NCBI GenBank assembly: GCA_910586975.1
Contig: CAJUKX010000022.1
Span: 1 to 43,268 of the forward strand
Direction of reading: 5' to 3'
Length of the DNA stretch: 43,268 nt
Source: an uncultured Muribaculaceae bacterium
GTDB lineage: Bacteria > Bacteroidota > Bacteroidia > Bacteroidales > Muribaculaceae
Made by a program: the position numbers and the translations under genes. Numbering within the stretch: the stretch's first letter is position 1; each line of letters begins with the position of its first letter. Under the pieces are notes generated by a model, which ran no database searches, was not told the origin of the DNA, and saw only the letters and a program-made list of their open reading frames with translations. Of the stretch, positions 23,794-31,085 are shown piece after piece.

Positions 23794-24120
23794 TTATCTG
23801 AGAAAATGCTTGACGCCCTGCGCTACTTTTTTAGGCAAAGAATCAATATCTTCTGCCAAAATATGTCCGTCTTGAAAGAGACGAGCAATTCCGATTTCCA
23901 AATTACTTGTGCTATAATAATCTTCCATCATCATAGCTTCTTTATAGAAATCCCGTGCCATTTTTGTAATTTCCATGCTTCTGTCAAACTCATTATCCTC
24001 TCCATACGGTTTGTCGAGCAACTCGCGCATCTCTTTATGCCACTGTGCATGACGATGCAATATACCCCTGCGGATAAGACCTATCGCTGCCTGCTTCTCG
24101 CTTTTTGTGAATTCTTTCAT
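23794..24120 (-). CDS. Small charged helical protein, unknown
   Basis: A 108-residue, Lys/Glu/Met-rich and probably all-helical protein with no signal peptide or membrane segment (KSEKQAAIGLIRRGILHRHA, EITKMARDFYKEAMMMEDYY). I do not recognise a family. It sits upstream of the CNNM/CorC gene on the same strand (79 bases away). A 14-bp hairpin lies 26 bases before its start, so its expression may depend on the region at 24146-24453 or on a promoter not seen. Confidence 0.6.
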   Translation of the reverse strand: MKEFTKSEKQAAIGLIRRGILHRHAQWHKEMRELLDKPYGEDNEFDRSMEITKMARDFYKEAMMMEDYYSTSNLEIGIARLFQDGHILAEDIDSLPKKVAQGVKHFLR

Positions 24121-24145
24121 AACTTTTTATGATTATTTTAATACG

Positions 24146-24181
24146 AAGAAGGCTGTCTAAACATAATTAGACAGCCTTCTT
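24146..24181 (-). terminator. 14-bp perfect hairpin between a putative small transcript and the 23794 gene
   Basis: AAGAAGGCTGTCTA (24146-24159) and TAGACAGCCTTCTT (24168-24181) pair fully around an 8-base loop. On the minus strand it follows directly the TAA of a 49-codon frame. No true T-tract lies on either side, so it may be an end hairpin, an attenuator or a leader structure for the gene at 23794-24120. Confidence 0.5.
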
Positions 24182-24330
24182 TATAAGAGCCACACCAAAG
24201 GATGCGATGAAACTCCGATATGACAGGATTTGAGTTCTCGCCGTCCGTTGTAATCCTCCGGCATAAAGCTCCGGCACAAGTCCGGATTGAGGCCCGCCAT
24301 TGGACGACTAAGATTGTCTCGGTATTTCAT
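24181..24330 (-). CDS. Possible 49-residue small protein
   Basis: An open frame from ATG 24330 to TAA 24181-24183 whose stop touches the 14-bp hairpin. It is basic and Cys-containing (KYRDNLSRPMAGLNPDLC, LKSCHIGVSSHPLVWLL). A promoter at 24423-24453 would give a leader of about 85 bases. Another frame in the same strip reads through about 30 codons (KNIDALKNIERIAASK) and stops at the TGA overlapping this start. No family is recognised. It may equally be non-coding, or a frame left by a mobile element. Confidence 0.25.
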   Translation of the reverse strand: MKYRDNLSRPMAGLNPDLCRSFMPEDYNGRRELKSCHIGVSSHPLVWLL

Positions 24331-24416
24331 AATAATTTGAAGAGTTTCCCAATCAACTTTGATGCGGCAATACGTTCAATGTTCTTCAAGGCATCTATAT
24401 TCTTGCCTTTGGTTTT
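24182..24416 (-). ncRNA. Unassigned transcript between promoter and hairpin; RNA or relic element
   Basis: The 490 bases between the genes at 24120 and 24612 hold no long gene. On the minus strand a good promoter points into about 235-270 bases that end in a perfect hairpin. The strip is GC-richer than the flanks and has several stem-forming GC blocks (around CCGGCATAAAGCTCCGG, 24257-24273). Alternative readings are a non-coding RNA, the 49-residue protein, or a relic of a mobile element. The remaining part, 24454-24611, holds an AT-rich stretch and the Crp/Fnr promoter. Confidence 0.35.
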
Positions 24417-24422
24417 ATAACG

Positions 24423-24453
24423 CAAAGTTAGTTATGATAGTTCAAATTTGCAA
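24423..24453 (-). promoter_or_regulatory. Strong promoter facing the 24146-24420 strip
   Basis: Minus strand TTG (24451-24453), 20-base spacer, TAACTTTG (24423-24430). It matches the Bacteroidetes consensus as well as any in the window, although no long gene lies directly downstream. Confidence 0.65.
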
Positions 24454-24518
24454 GTCCCAGACTAATTTTTTTTTGATTAAGCCTTATTTTTATTTTTTTG
24501 AAAAAAAATGATTATTTC

Positions 24519-24549
24519 TTTGAATTCTTAACAAAAAAGCTTACCTTTG
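24519..24549 (+). promoter_or_regulatory. Promoter of the Crp/Fnr regulator (TTTG-N19-TACCTTTG)
   Basis: TTTG (24519-24522), 19-base spacer, TACCTTTG (24542-24549); leader of about 55 bases. Confidence 0.75.
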
Positions 24550-24611
24550 TGTTGAATAATGTTGCTACATAGCATAATTTTATTTAAGTCTACCATTGTC
24601 AGTCAATTATA

Positions 24612-25310
24612 ATGATTAAATCCGCTATTGAAAAGGTTATTAACGAAGATATGGCCGAGATATGGTCAATTCTCACCGGCGAGGAGAAGCGCATTATTGT
24701 AGATAATTTCAACGTTCAGACTTTTAAGAAGAATCAATTTATCTATGCAGAAGGCGATGAACCCGAGTATTTGTGGTGTCTGCTCAAAGGCAAAGTAAAG
24801 AAACTTAAAAAAGGTGTTGGCGGTCGAGTTCAGATTCTGCGCCTCATTCGTCCGGTACAATATTTCGGTTACAGAGCTTACTTCGCACAGGAGCCATACG
24901 TATCGAGTGCGGTGGCATTTGAGCCCTCTACCCTCGGTGCTATCCCGATGACCGTTGTTAGAGAAATGATCGATAATAACAGGAAACTTGCCTGGTTCTT
25001 TATTCATGAATTATCACGAAATCTGGGTGGCTCTGACACAAAAATTGTAAATCTTACCCAAAAACATATCCGTGGCCGTCTTGCCGAAGCATTGATGGTG
25101 CTGAGAGAGAATTACGGATATGAAGAAGATGAGTCTACATTGAAAATTTATATGTCGAGAGAAGATCTTGCCAATCTGTCAAATATGACTACGGCAAATG
25201 CAATCCGCACTTTATCAACCTTTGTAGACGAACGTCTGATAACTGTCGACGGTCGCCGTATACGCATCATAAACGAATCGCAGCTGCGAAAAATCAGTAA
25301 ATTCGGTTAA
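24612..25310 (+). CDS. Crp/Fnr-family transcriptional regulator
   Basis: 232 residues. The N-terminal cyclic-nucleotide-binding-like barrel covers about 20-135 (FIYAEGDEPEYLWCLLKGKVKKL, FGYRAYFAQEPY), followed by a dimer helix and a C-terminal HTH near 165-215 (YMSREDLANLSNMTTANAIRTLSTF). It has a single Cys and no Fnr-type cysteine cluster, so it does not carry an iron-sulfur oxygen sensor; the canonical cAMP phosphate-binding motif is also not visible, so the ligand is unknown. It has its own strong promoter. Its last 17 bases overlap the convergent menE, so antisense interference at the ends is possible. Confidence 0.9.
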   Translation: MIKSAIEKVINEDMAEIWSILTGEEKRIIVDNFNVQTFKKNQFIYAEGDEPEYLWCLLKGKVKKLKKGVGGRVQILRLIRPVQYFGYRAYFAQEPYVSSAVAFEPSTLGAIPMTVVREMIDNNRKLAWFFIHELSRNLGGSDTKIVNLTQKHIRGRLAEALMVLRENYGYEEDESTLKIYMSREDLANLSNMTTANAIRTLSTFVDERLITVDGRRIRIINESQLRKISKFG

Positions 25311-26250
25311 TACTGTCTGGAACAATTCGCCTTATTTTACCTCCATTAGCGGTAACCGGCAGATTATTGACAACAAATACTTTTTTAGGCAACTTTTTCT
25401 TATCAGGAAGAGTTGCCTTTAATTTTTCCATAATATCAACCGGCGGATTCACTGCGACCATTGCAAGTGCTGTTCCCCATTTTTCATCAGGTATTCCCAC
25501 AAGATAAAATGCCGACAATTCAGGTATAAGAAGCGATATTTCACGCTCAAGGCTCTCAATATGTATCTTTATCCCCCCGGAATTTATAACATTATCAAAC
25601 CGCCCTAACCATTCAAATCTGCGACTGTCAATCAGCCTGACGACATCATTGGTAACGAGGCTGCCCCATGAATACTTGTCTGATAAAATGACAAGGCAAT
25701 CTCTTGCATCGGTACGAAATTCCACTCCCGGCATGGCGGTGAAGATTGATTCTTCTCCCACTTTGCGCAGAGCTACATGACTGCATGTTTCAGTCATACC
25801 GTAACCAAGCCACGCATTTATGCCTCGCGACTTGACGGCTTCAGCAAGTTTGTCAGACAAAGGTGCTCCACCTATCAATAAATTCCTTATCATTTTGTCG
25901 GAACAGCGATTCTCGAGTATTGACGGAATCTGGGATGGTACCACCGGCAACAAGTCCACAGCACACGGCAATTCAATCCGGTTTGATACCGGTATTTCAA
26001 TGAGCCTGCATCCGGCTATCTCGGCTCTCACCACCATCATTTTACCGGCTATATAGTCGGTTGACAATGGAGAAATCAAAACAGAGTCAGAATTAATCCC
26101 GAAAAAACGATTGGTAGCCTCAGCCGAGACTACCATATCTTTTTTCAGCAACTTTATCTGCTTTGGTATACCGGTAGAACCACTGGTATGAGCAATCACA
26201 TAATCATCGGCAGAATACCATTCTTTAAGAAAGTCATTTATCGTTGCCAT
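25294..26250 (-). CDS. menE: O-succinylbenzoate-CoA ligase
   Basis: Activates o-succinylbenzoate with ATP and CoA in menaquinone synthesis. The AMP-binding P-loop is HTSGSTGIPKQIKL; GYGMTETCSHVALR is the A5-type motif, and DNVINSGGIKIHIESLE and NGGKIRR follow at the C-terminus with the catalytic Lys. The 318 residues are shorter than E. coli MenE (about 450); the region before the P-loop is almost absent. Its start overlaps menC by 13 bases, and it is last in the menD-menB-menC-menE operon. Context makes the assignment firm. Confidence 0.9.
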   Translation of the reverse strand: MATINDFLKEWYSADDYVIAHTSGSTGIPKQIKLLKKDMVVSAEATNRFFGINSDSVLISPLSTDYIAGKMMVVRAEIAGCRLIEIPVSNRIELPCAVDLLPVVPSQIPSILENRCSDKMIRNLLIGGAPLSDKLAEAVKSRGINAWLGYGMTETCSHVALRKVGEESIFTAMPGVEFRTDARDCLVILSDKYSWGSLVTNDVVRLIDSRRFEWLGRFDNVINSGGIKIHIESLEREISLLIPELSAFYLVGIPDEKWGTALAMVAVNPPVDIMEKLKATLPDKKKLPKKVFVVNNLPVTANGGKIRRIVPDSINRIY

Positions 26251-27266
26251 TCGAGTTCAGGAATCTTATGTGTTTTATCAGGATTGAAATACAGTCTGTC
26301 GCCACGGAGTTCAAGCGGCGACGGGGTATTGTTATGATAAAGTTGTCCGGTGCCAAGACCCTGAGGCAGCTCAAGATTTGCGGTACCGCAACGCCTTACC
26401 AGCCATCGGGCTATAGCTTCAAGACCTATATTAGACTCGAGGGCCGATGTAGCCCACCACCCTATTCCACGTTTCTCGGCCTCGTCAATCCAACGATCCG
26501 CACCGCTCAATCCGCCACACAATGACGGCTTCAATATTATATATTGGGGGCTGAGCGTTGAAAGCATCTCGCTGACTTCACATTGTGAATGCACCCCTAT
26601 CAACTCCTCGTCGAGAGCTATGGGAATTGGCGATTCACGGCAAATACGCGACATCGCTTCCCACTGCATGGGCTTTATAGGCTGCTCAATGGAATGTATG
26701 TGGTATTTAGATAAGGTTTCAAGGCGGTTTAACGCATCATCTGCCTTAAAGCTGCCGTTTGCATCAAGCCGCAGCTGAAGTTCATCAGCAAAGAATCTGC
26801 GGCGGATGTATCCGAGCAATTCAAGTTCCTGATCGAAATCTATGCCACCTATTTTCAGTTTAAGAACATGAAAACCTCCTTTAAGTTTTTCATCAATCCT
26901 TTGGAGCATAGTATATTTATCACCCATCCATATCAATCCGTTGATAGGAATACCTGCTTCTCCACGAGTGAAATCATTGTCTTCAAGATCACCCATATCA
27001 TAAAGGGCGCTCTCGAATCCAAACCGTATCGAAGAATTCATATTCTCGAATACAGGATTCCTACACGAACTGATTAATTCCGACTCATATTGCGGAGAAT
27101 CTTCCTTACTCAGGCCTTTGAATAAAGCACATTCACCCAATCCCACACGATTATTTTCGTTATCAATAAGCCGTATGAAATAAGTATCCTTCACGCGCAT
27201 CGAATCTCTCGATGTGCGTGCAAGGAATCGGAAATCAAGCCTGTACGGCGCCCATTCGGCAAACAT
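26238..27266 (-). CDS. menC: O-succinylbenzoate synthase
   Basis: Enolase-superfamily dehydratase converting SHCHC to o-succinylbenzoate. KLKIGG carries the catalytic Lys pair, RLDANGS the first metal Asp, then EQPIKP, ALDEELIG and ILKPSLCGG provide the remaining metal ligands and the second Lys. Its 342 residues are typical of Bacteroidetes MenC. It begins 6 bases after menB stops and overlaps menE at its end. Confidence 0.93.
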   Translation of the reverse strand: MFAEWAPYRLDFRFLARTSRDSMRVKDTYFIRLIDNENNRVGLGECALFKGLSKEDSPQYESELISSCRNPVFENMNSSIRFGFESALYDMGDLEDNDFTRGEAGIPINGLIWMGDKYTMLQRIDEKLKGGFHVLKLKIGGIDFDQELELLGYIRRRFFADELQLRLDANGSFKADDALNRLETLSKYHIHSIEQPIKPMQWEAMSRICRESPIPIALDEELIGVHSQCEVSEMLSTLSPQYIILKPSLCGGLSGADRWIDEAEKRGIGWWATSALESNIGLEAIARWLVRRCGTANLELPQGLGTGQLYHNNTPSPLELRGDRLYFNPDKTHKIPELEWQR

Positions 27267-27272
27267 ACCCTA

Positions 27273-28097
27273 TTATCCGGGGAATTGAGGGAATTGGTCG
27301 AAGTCAGGATCGCGTTTTTCAAGGAAAGCGTTTTTGCCTTCCTGCGCTTCATCCATCAGATAATACATGAGGGTGGCATCGCCTGCAAACTCCATCAATC
27401 CATGCTGGCCATTGAGTTCTGCATTCAAAGCTCTCTTTATCATTCGTATAGCGAAGGGACTGCGCTTCATTATTGTCTCGCACCATTCTACGACTTCGTC
27501 TTCGAGCTTTTCAAACGGAACAACCTTGTTTATCATTCCCATCTCAAGAGCTTCGGCAGCAGTGTATTGGCGACAAAGATACCATATTTCGCGAGCTTTT
27601 TTCTGACCCACGCAGCGGGCAAGGTACGAAGACCCAAAACCGGCATCAAAACTGCCTACCTTGGGACCTGTCTGTCCGAAACGCGCATTCTCTGAGGCAA
27701 TCGACAGGTCGCAGATTACCTGCAGCACGTTGCCACCGCCTATGGCATAGCCATTTACCATTGCTATCACAGGCTTGGTAATGCTTTGTATAGCCTTGTG
27801 AAGATCAAGTACATTCAGACGCGGAACATCGTTCTCGTCTCTATAGCCGCCACGGCTTTTGTAATTCTGGTCGCCACCTGAGCAAAATGCCTTGTCGCCT
27901 GCACCGGTAAGTACTATTACCCTTACTTCCTTATGAGTGCGGCAGTAATCCATTGCATCGAGCATCTGGGCATTTGTCTGAGGACGAAATGCGTTATACA
28001 CTTCAGGGCGGTTGATTGTAATACGGGCTATGCCGTTATAGAAGTCAAACAGAATATCTGAATATTCCTTGATAGTTGTCCAATTGCGTGTTGACAT
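27273..28097 (-). CDS. menB: 1,4-dihydroxy-2-naphthoyl-CoA synthase
   Basis: Crotonase-fold enzyme closing the naphthoquinone ring. Family motifs are ITINRPEVYNAFRPQT, GAGDKAFCSGGDQ (oxyanion hole), GYAIGGGNVLQVICDLSIAS and QTGPKVGSFDAGFGSSYLAR, with the Asp characteristic of MenB. The 274 residues match the family. It lies 9 bases after menD. Confidence 0.95.
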   Translation of the reverse strand: MSTRNWTTIKEYSDILFDFYNGIARITINRPEVYNAFRPQTNAQMLDAMDYCRTHKEVRVIVLTGAGDKAFCSGGDQNYKSRGGYRDENDVPRLNVLDLHKAIQSITKPVIAMVNGYAIGGGNVLQVICDLSIASENARFGQTGPKVGSFDAGFGSSYLARCVGQKKAREIWYLCRQYTAAEALEMGMINKVVPFEKLEDEVVEWCETIMKRSPFAIRMIKRALNAELNGQHGLMEFAGDATLMYYLMDEAQEGKNAFLEKRDPDFDQFPQFPG

Positions 28098-28106
28098 ATA
28101 GTTGTT

Positions 28107-29816
28107 TTATTTTGTTCCAAAAAATTTTCTTAAGTTCGAAGCTGAGATTTCTCCATCAGTCACGATCTCGAGAATCGAAGGCCGGTAATTATCTTCAAAA
28201 AAATCAGTGATTACATGGTTAAATTCCGATTCGTCGGCTGCTGAATAATAGTTGAACCCATACGCCTCGGAAAGCTTGGCCAATGGCAGACGCACATCGG
28301 CCACAAAATCTCGTTGGAGTTCTTCAAGGTTTCGGGTTGTACGTATAAAACGGAATATTCCTCCACCACCGTTATTGAGAACAACAATCTTGAAATTGTC
28401 GGGTATGAAAGTGCATGCCAAGGCACCGATATCATACTGCATGCTCATATCACCGGTAATAAGTACTGTAGGATTCCGGCTCATGAGCGCAGCTCCTATG
28501 GCAGTGGATGTGCATCCATCTATACCGCTTACTCCTCGGTTGCAATCTATACGTGAAGCTTTTGAATAATCAAAAAGCTGAACATACCTTACAGCTGTGC
28601 CATTGCTCAGCTGCAGGTTGTATCGCTCGGGCATGGCTTTCAGCAGACTATGAACTGCTTTGAAGTCGCACCAGGGGCTATTTTGCGCCCACTCTTCGGC
28701 CGACTCAAAGGATTTAATTTTAGCATCAAGCCAATATTGCTTGAATTCAAGAATTTCTGCCTGCTGTCGGTTTTCCAAACCATCGGCGAGAGCTTTCATG
28801 GCTATAGCCGGAGGTACGCTAAGACGCAACGCCAGTTTACGGAAACAGTCTATCGCATGGTCGTTGACACCTATGCTCCAATGCTTGAGCGAGGGGCAGC
28901 GGCGCAGCCACTCCTTCACCATGCGTGATGTAAGTGACCCTCCTAATGTTATTACAATATCCGGCGTATATCTTTCATCAAGCTCGGCCCCGATATATCG
29001 TAAAGTTGCATCAATATTTGAAATAAATGTATTATTCTTATGCAGGTTGCTCTGAGCCTCGTGCATCACAACTATGTTTGGTTGTTGAGCCAGACGGTTG
29101 AGGGCATCATCCAATCCACACGGTTCCATGAAGCCTGCGAGCACAAGCACCTTTGCCGGCGACTTGATCTGCTCTGAAAGGCTTGCTATACTTGCCGGAT
29201 CAATCTGATAAGAATTACCGCAGATGTTTATACATCTTGCTTCATCTCCATAGGTATCGTTATCATCAATCTCCTCAATGTCGCCCAACGGATCGGCAAG
29301 ACGCACATTTATGTGTACCGGGCCGGGGAGTCCATCCGTAGCAAGCGAGATGGCATCGTTGACAGTGCGGTTTATCATCCACATACGGTCGGGTTCATCG
29401 CTCTCTACCGGGATATCAAACGATCCCTTGATAAAATTATTATAAATACCAGGCTGTTTGATAGTCTGGGAGTCATCCTGATCAATCCATTCAGAGGGCC
29501 TGTCGGCAGTAATAACAACAAGAGGAGCATGACGGTAAAATGCTTCAGCAATGGCCGGAGCATAGTTGAGGGCAGCAGTTCCGGAAGTACACACCAGAGC
29601 TACCGGCAATGAGCCGGCAGCATTAGACATGCCAAGCGCTATGAAAGCAGCCGAACGTTCGTCTATGACAACCCGGGTATTTATACGGGGATGACGTTCG
29701 ACAGCGACTATGAGGGGCGCATTCCTGCTACCCGGCGAGATTACAGCCTCTTTAACTCCATGGGCACAGAGTAATGAGGCAATCATTCGAGCAACTTTCT
29801 TAGCCGTGTTTCTCAT
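28107..29816 (-). CDS. menD: SEPHCHC synthase (2-succinyl-5-enolpyruvyl-6-hydroxy-3-cyclohexene-1-carboxylate synthase)
   Basis: Thiamin-diphosphate enzyme that joins isochorismate and 2-oxoglutarate. The N-terminal Pyr domain has ISPGSRNAPL and the activating Glu in VIDERSAAFIALG, with TSGTAALNYAPAIAEA. The C-terminal PP domain has GDMSMQYDIGAL and LNNGGGGIF (ThDP/Mg motif). The 569 residues are normal. It is the first gene of the men operon; its promoter box (29848-29855) faces that of the Omp85-type gene. The isochorismate it needs would come from MenF at 39848-40885. Confidence 0.95.
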   Translation of the reverse strand: MRNTAKKVARMIASLLCAHGVKEAVISPGSRNAPLIVAVERHPRINTRVVIDERSAAFIALGMSNAAGSLPVALVCTSGTAALNYAPAIAEAFYRHAPLVVITADRPSEWIDQDDSQTIKQPGIYNNFIKGSFDIPVESDEPDRMWMINRTVNDAISLATDGLPGPVHINVRLADPLGDIEEIDDNDTYGDEARCINICGNSYQIDPASIASLSEQIKSPAKVLVLAGFMEPCGLDDALNRLAQQPNIVVMHEAQSNLHKNNTFISNIDATLRYIGAELDERYTPDIVITLGGSLTSRMVKEWLRRCPSLKHWSIGVNDHAIDCFRKLALRLSVPPAIAMKALADGLENRQQAEILEFKQYWLDAKIKSFESAEEWAQNSPWCDFKAVHSLLKAMPERYNLQLSNGTAVRYVQLFDYSKASRIDCNRGVSGIDGCTSTAIGAALMSRNPTVLITGDMSMQYDIGALACTFIPDNFKIVVLNNGGGGIFRFIRTTRNLEELQRDFVADVRLPLAKLSEAYGFNYYSAADESEFNHVITDFFEDNYRPSILEIVTDGEISASNLRKFFGTK

Positions 29817-29847
29817 TTATTTTTTACAAAAATGTGATTTCAATAAA

Positions 29848-29877
29848 CAAAGTTACAAAAATAATTTGTTACATTTG
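29848..29877. promoter_or_regulatory. Divergent -7 boxes for menD (-) and the Omp85-type gene (+)
   Basis: TAACTTTG on the minus strand (29848-29855) serves menD, and TACATTTG on the plus strand (29870-29877) serves the outer-membrane gene at 29892. The two face each other within 30 bases, so their transcripts start very close together. Neither has a good -33 element. Confidence 0.55.
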
Positions 29878-29891
29878 TACAGCTATTTATT

Positions 29892-31055
29892 ATGAGACTA
29901 CGATTAATTTATTTTTTAGCGTTTTTTTCGCTTTCTTTATCCATTATGGCCAAAGACGGTGAAAATATCATCGCGGCATCTGATTCTGACACGGTTCCCA
30001 AGAAACAAGGATTCATTGACAAAATCATAAATTACTTTAATGAATCCAACAAAAAGAAGGTGGGTCGAAAGATGGATATCAGTTTTATCGGAGGACCTTT
30101 CTATTCTTCTGATTCAAAATTCGGAGTAGGACTTGTGGCCGCCGGTGCTTATAACACATGCCCCGAGGACTCAATGACCGCTCCATCCAATATGTCGTTA
30201 AGCTTCAAGGCAACGACTGCGGCCCATTTTGAACTGACATTAAGAGGAGAGCATATTTTTCCTCACGACCGCATGCGTTTGAATTATGAAGTAAATTTCG
30301 CTTCAATCGACACCAAGTTCTGGGGCGTAGGATATAAGCAATGCAGTGTTGACTCCAATGAGTCGAGGTATAAATACTTGTCCTCGCATGCCGAGGCTCA
30401 TTTTGCATGGCGCATTGCACCCTCGGTATATATCGGTCCCATGGTAACATTTGATTATATTAACGCACGCGATTTCCGTAAGCCGGAATTATGGGCATTC
30501 ATGCCATCGCGTACATTCAATTACAGTATAGGTGCATCTTTCAGATACGACACACGCGACAATCTCACTGCTCCCAAGCACGGCTTTTTCATACGATTTG
30601 ACCAATCATTTGCATTCAGATGGATGGGCAACAAATATCCTTATAAGGCCAATGAACTCACGGCGGCATGCTACTTCCCCTTATGGAAAGATGCAACGCT
30701 GGCCTCGCGACTGCACTGGAAGGTTACTTGGGGCAGAACACAGTGGGGCGTAATGCCTTATCTTGGCGGAAGCGAATTTATGCGCGGATATTTTGAAGGA
30801 CGATACCGCGATAAAGGCGCAGCCGACCTGTGTGTGGAACTCCGTCAACACGTTTGGCGCCGTCATGGCTTTGTAGTGTGGGGCGGCGTAGGGTCAGTAT
30901 TTCCAAAGGTCGATAAAATAAACTTTCACGAACTCCTTCCTAACTTCGGCGTAGGCTACCGCTGGGAATTCAAAAAGAATATGAACGTAAGATTGGATGT
31001 AGGTTTCGGAAAGCATGAGAAGGGCTTCTTTTTCAATATCAACGAGGCCTTCTGA
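29892..31055 (+). CDS. Omp85/BamA-like outer-membrane barrel protein
   Basis: 387 residues. The signal peptide (MRLRLIYFLAFFSLSLSIMA) is followed by a short N-terminal part with no recognisable POTRA repeat and then a barrel of the bacterial surface antigen family. The barrel signatures are YDTRDNLTAPKHGFFIRFD and LGGSEFMRGYFEGRYRDKGA (the lid-loop RGY region), and the last strands, GVGYRWEFKKNMNVRLDVGFGK, are typical. Without POTRA domains it is not BamA or TamA itself; Bacteroidetes have several such short barrels. It is followed after 30 bases by the phosphoethanolamine transferase, perhaps as an operon. Confidence 0.8.
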   Translation: MRLRLIYFLAFFSLSLSIMAKDGENIIAASDSDTVPKKQGFIDKIINYFNESNKKKVGRKMDISFIGGPFYSSDSKFGVGLVAAGAYNTCPEDSMTAPSNMSLSFKATTAAHFELTLRGEHIFPHDRMRLNYEVNFASIDTKFWGVGYKQCSVDSNESRYKYLSSHAEAHFAWRIAPSVYIGPMVTFDYINARDFRKPELWAFMPSRTFNYSIGASFRYDTRDNLTAPKHGFFIRFDQSFAFRWMGNKYPYKANELTAACYFPLWKDATLASRLHWKVTWGRTQWGVMPYLGGSEFMRGYFEGRYRDKGAADLCVELRQHVWRRHGFVVWGGVGSVFPKVDKINFHELLPNFGVGYRWEFKKNMNVRLDVGFGKHEKGFFFNINEAF

Positions 31056-31085
31056 TGCTTGTTAAACAGCTGATTAAAAAGTAAA

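Noticed and set aside
24220..24420. 66-codon open frame on the plus strand
   Set aside because: The promoter and the end hairpin favour the opposite strand; no start context or neighbour supports this frame.
24612..25310. Oxygen-sensing Fnr
   Set aside because: No N-terminal cysteine cluster; only one Cys in the protein.
29892..31055. BamA or TamA proper
   Set aside because: No POTRA repeats and only 387 residues; only the barrel signatures are present.
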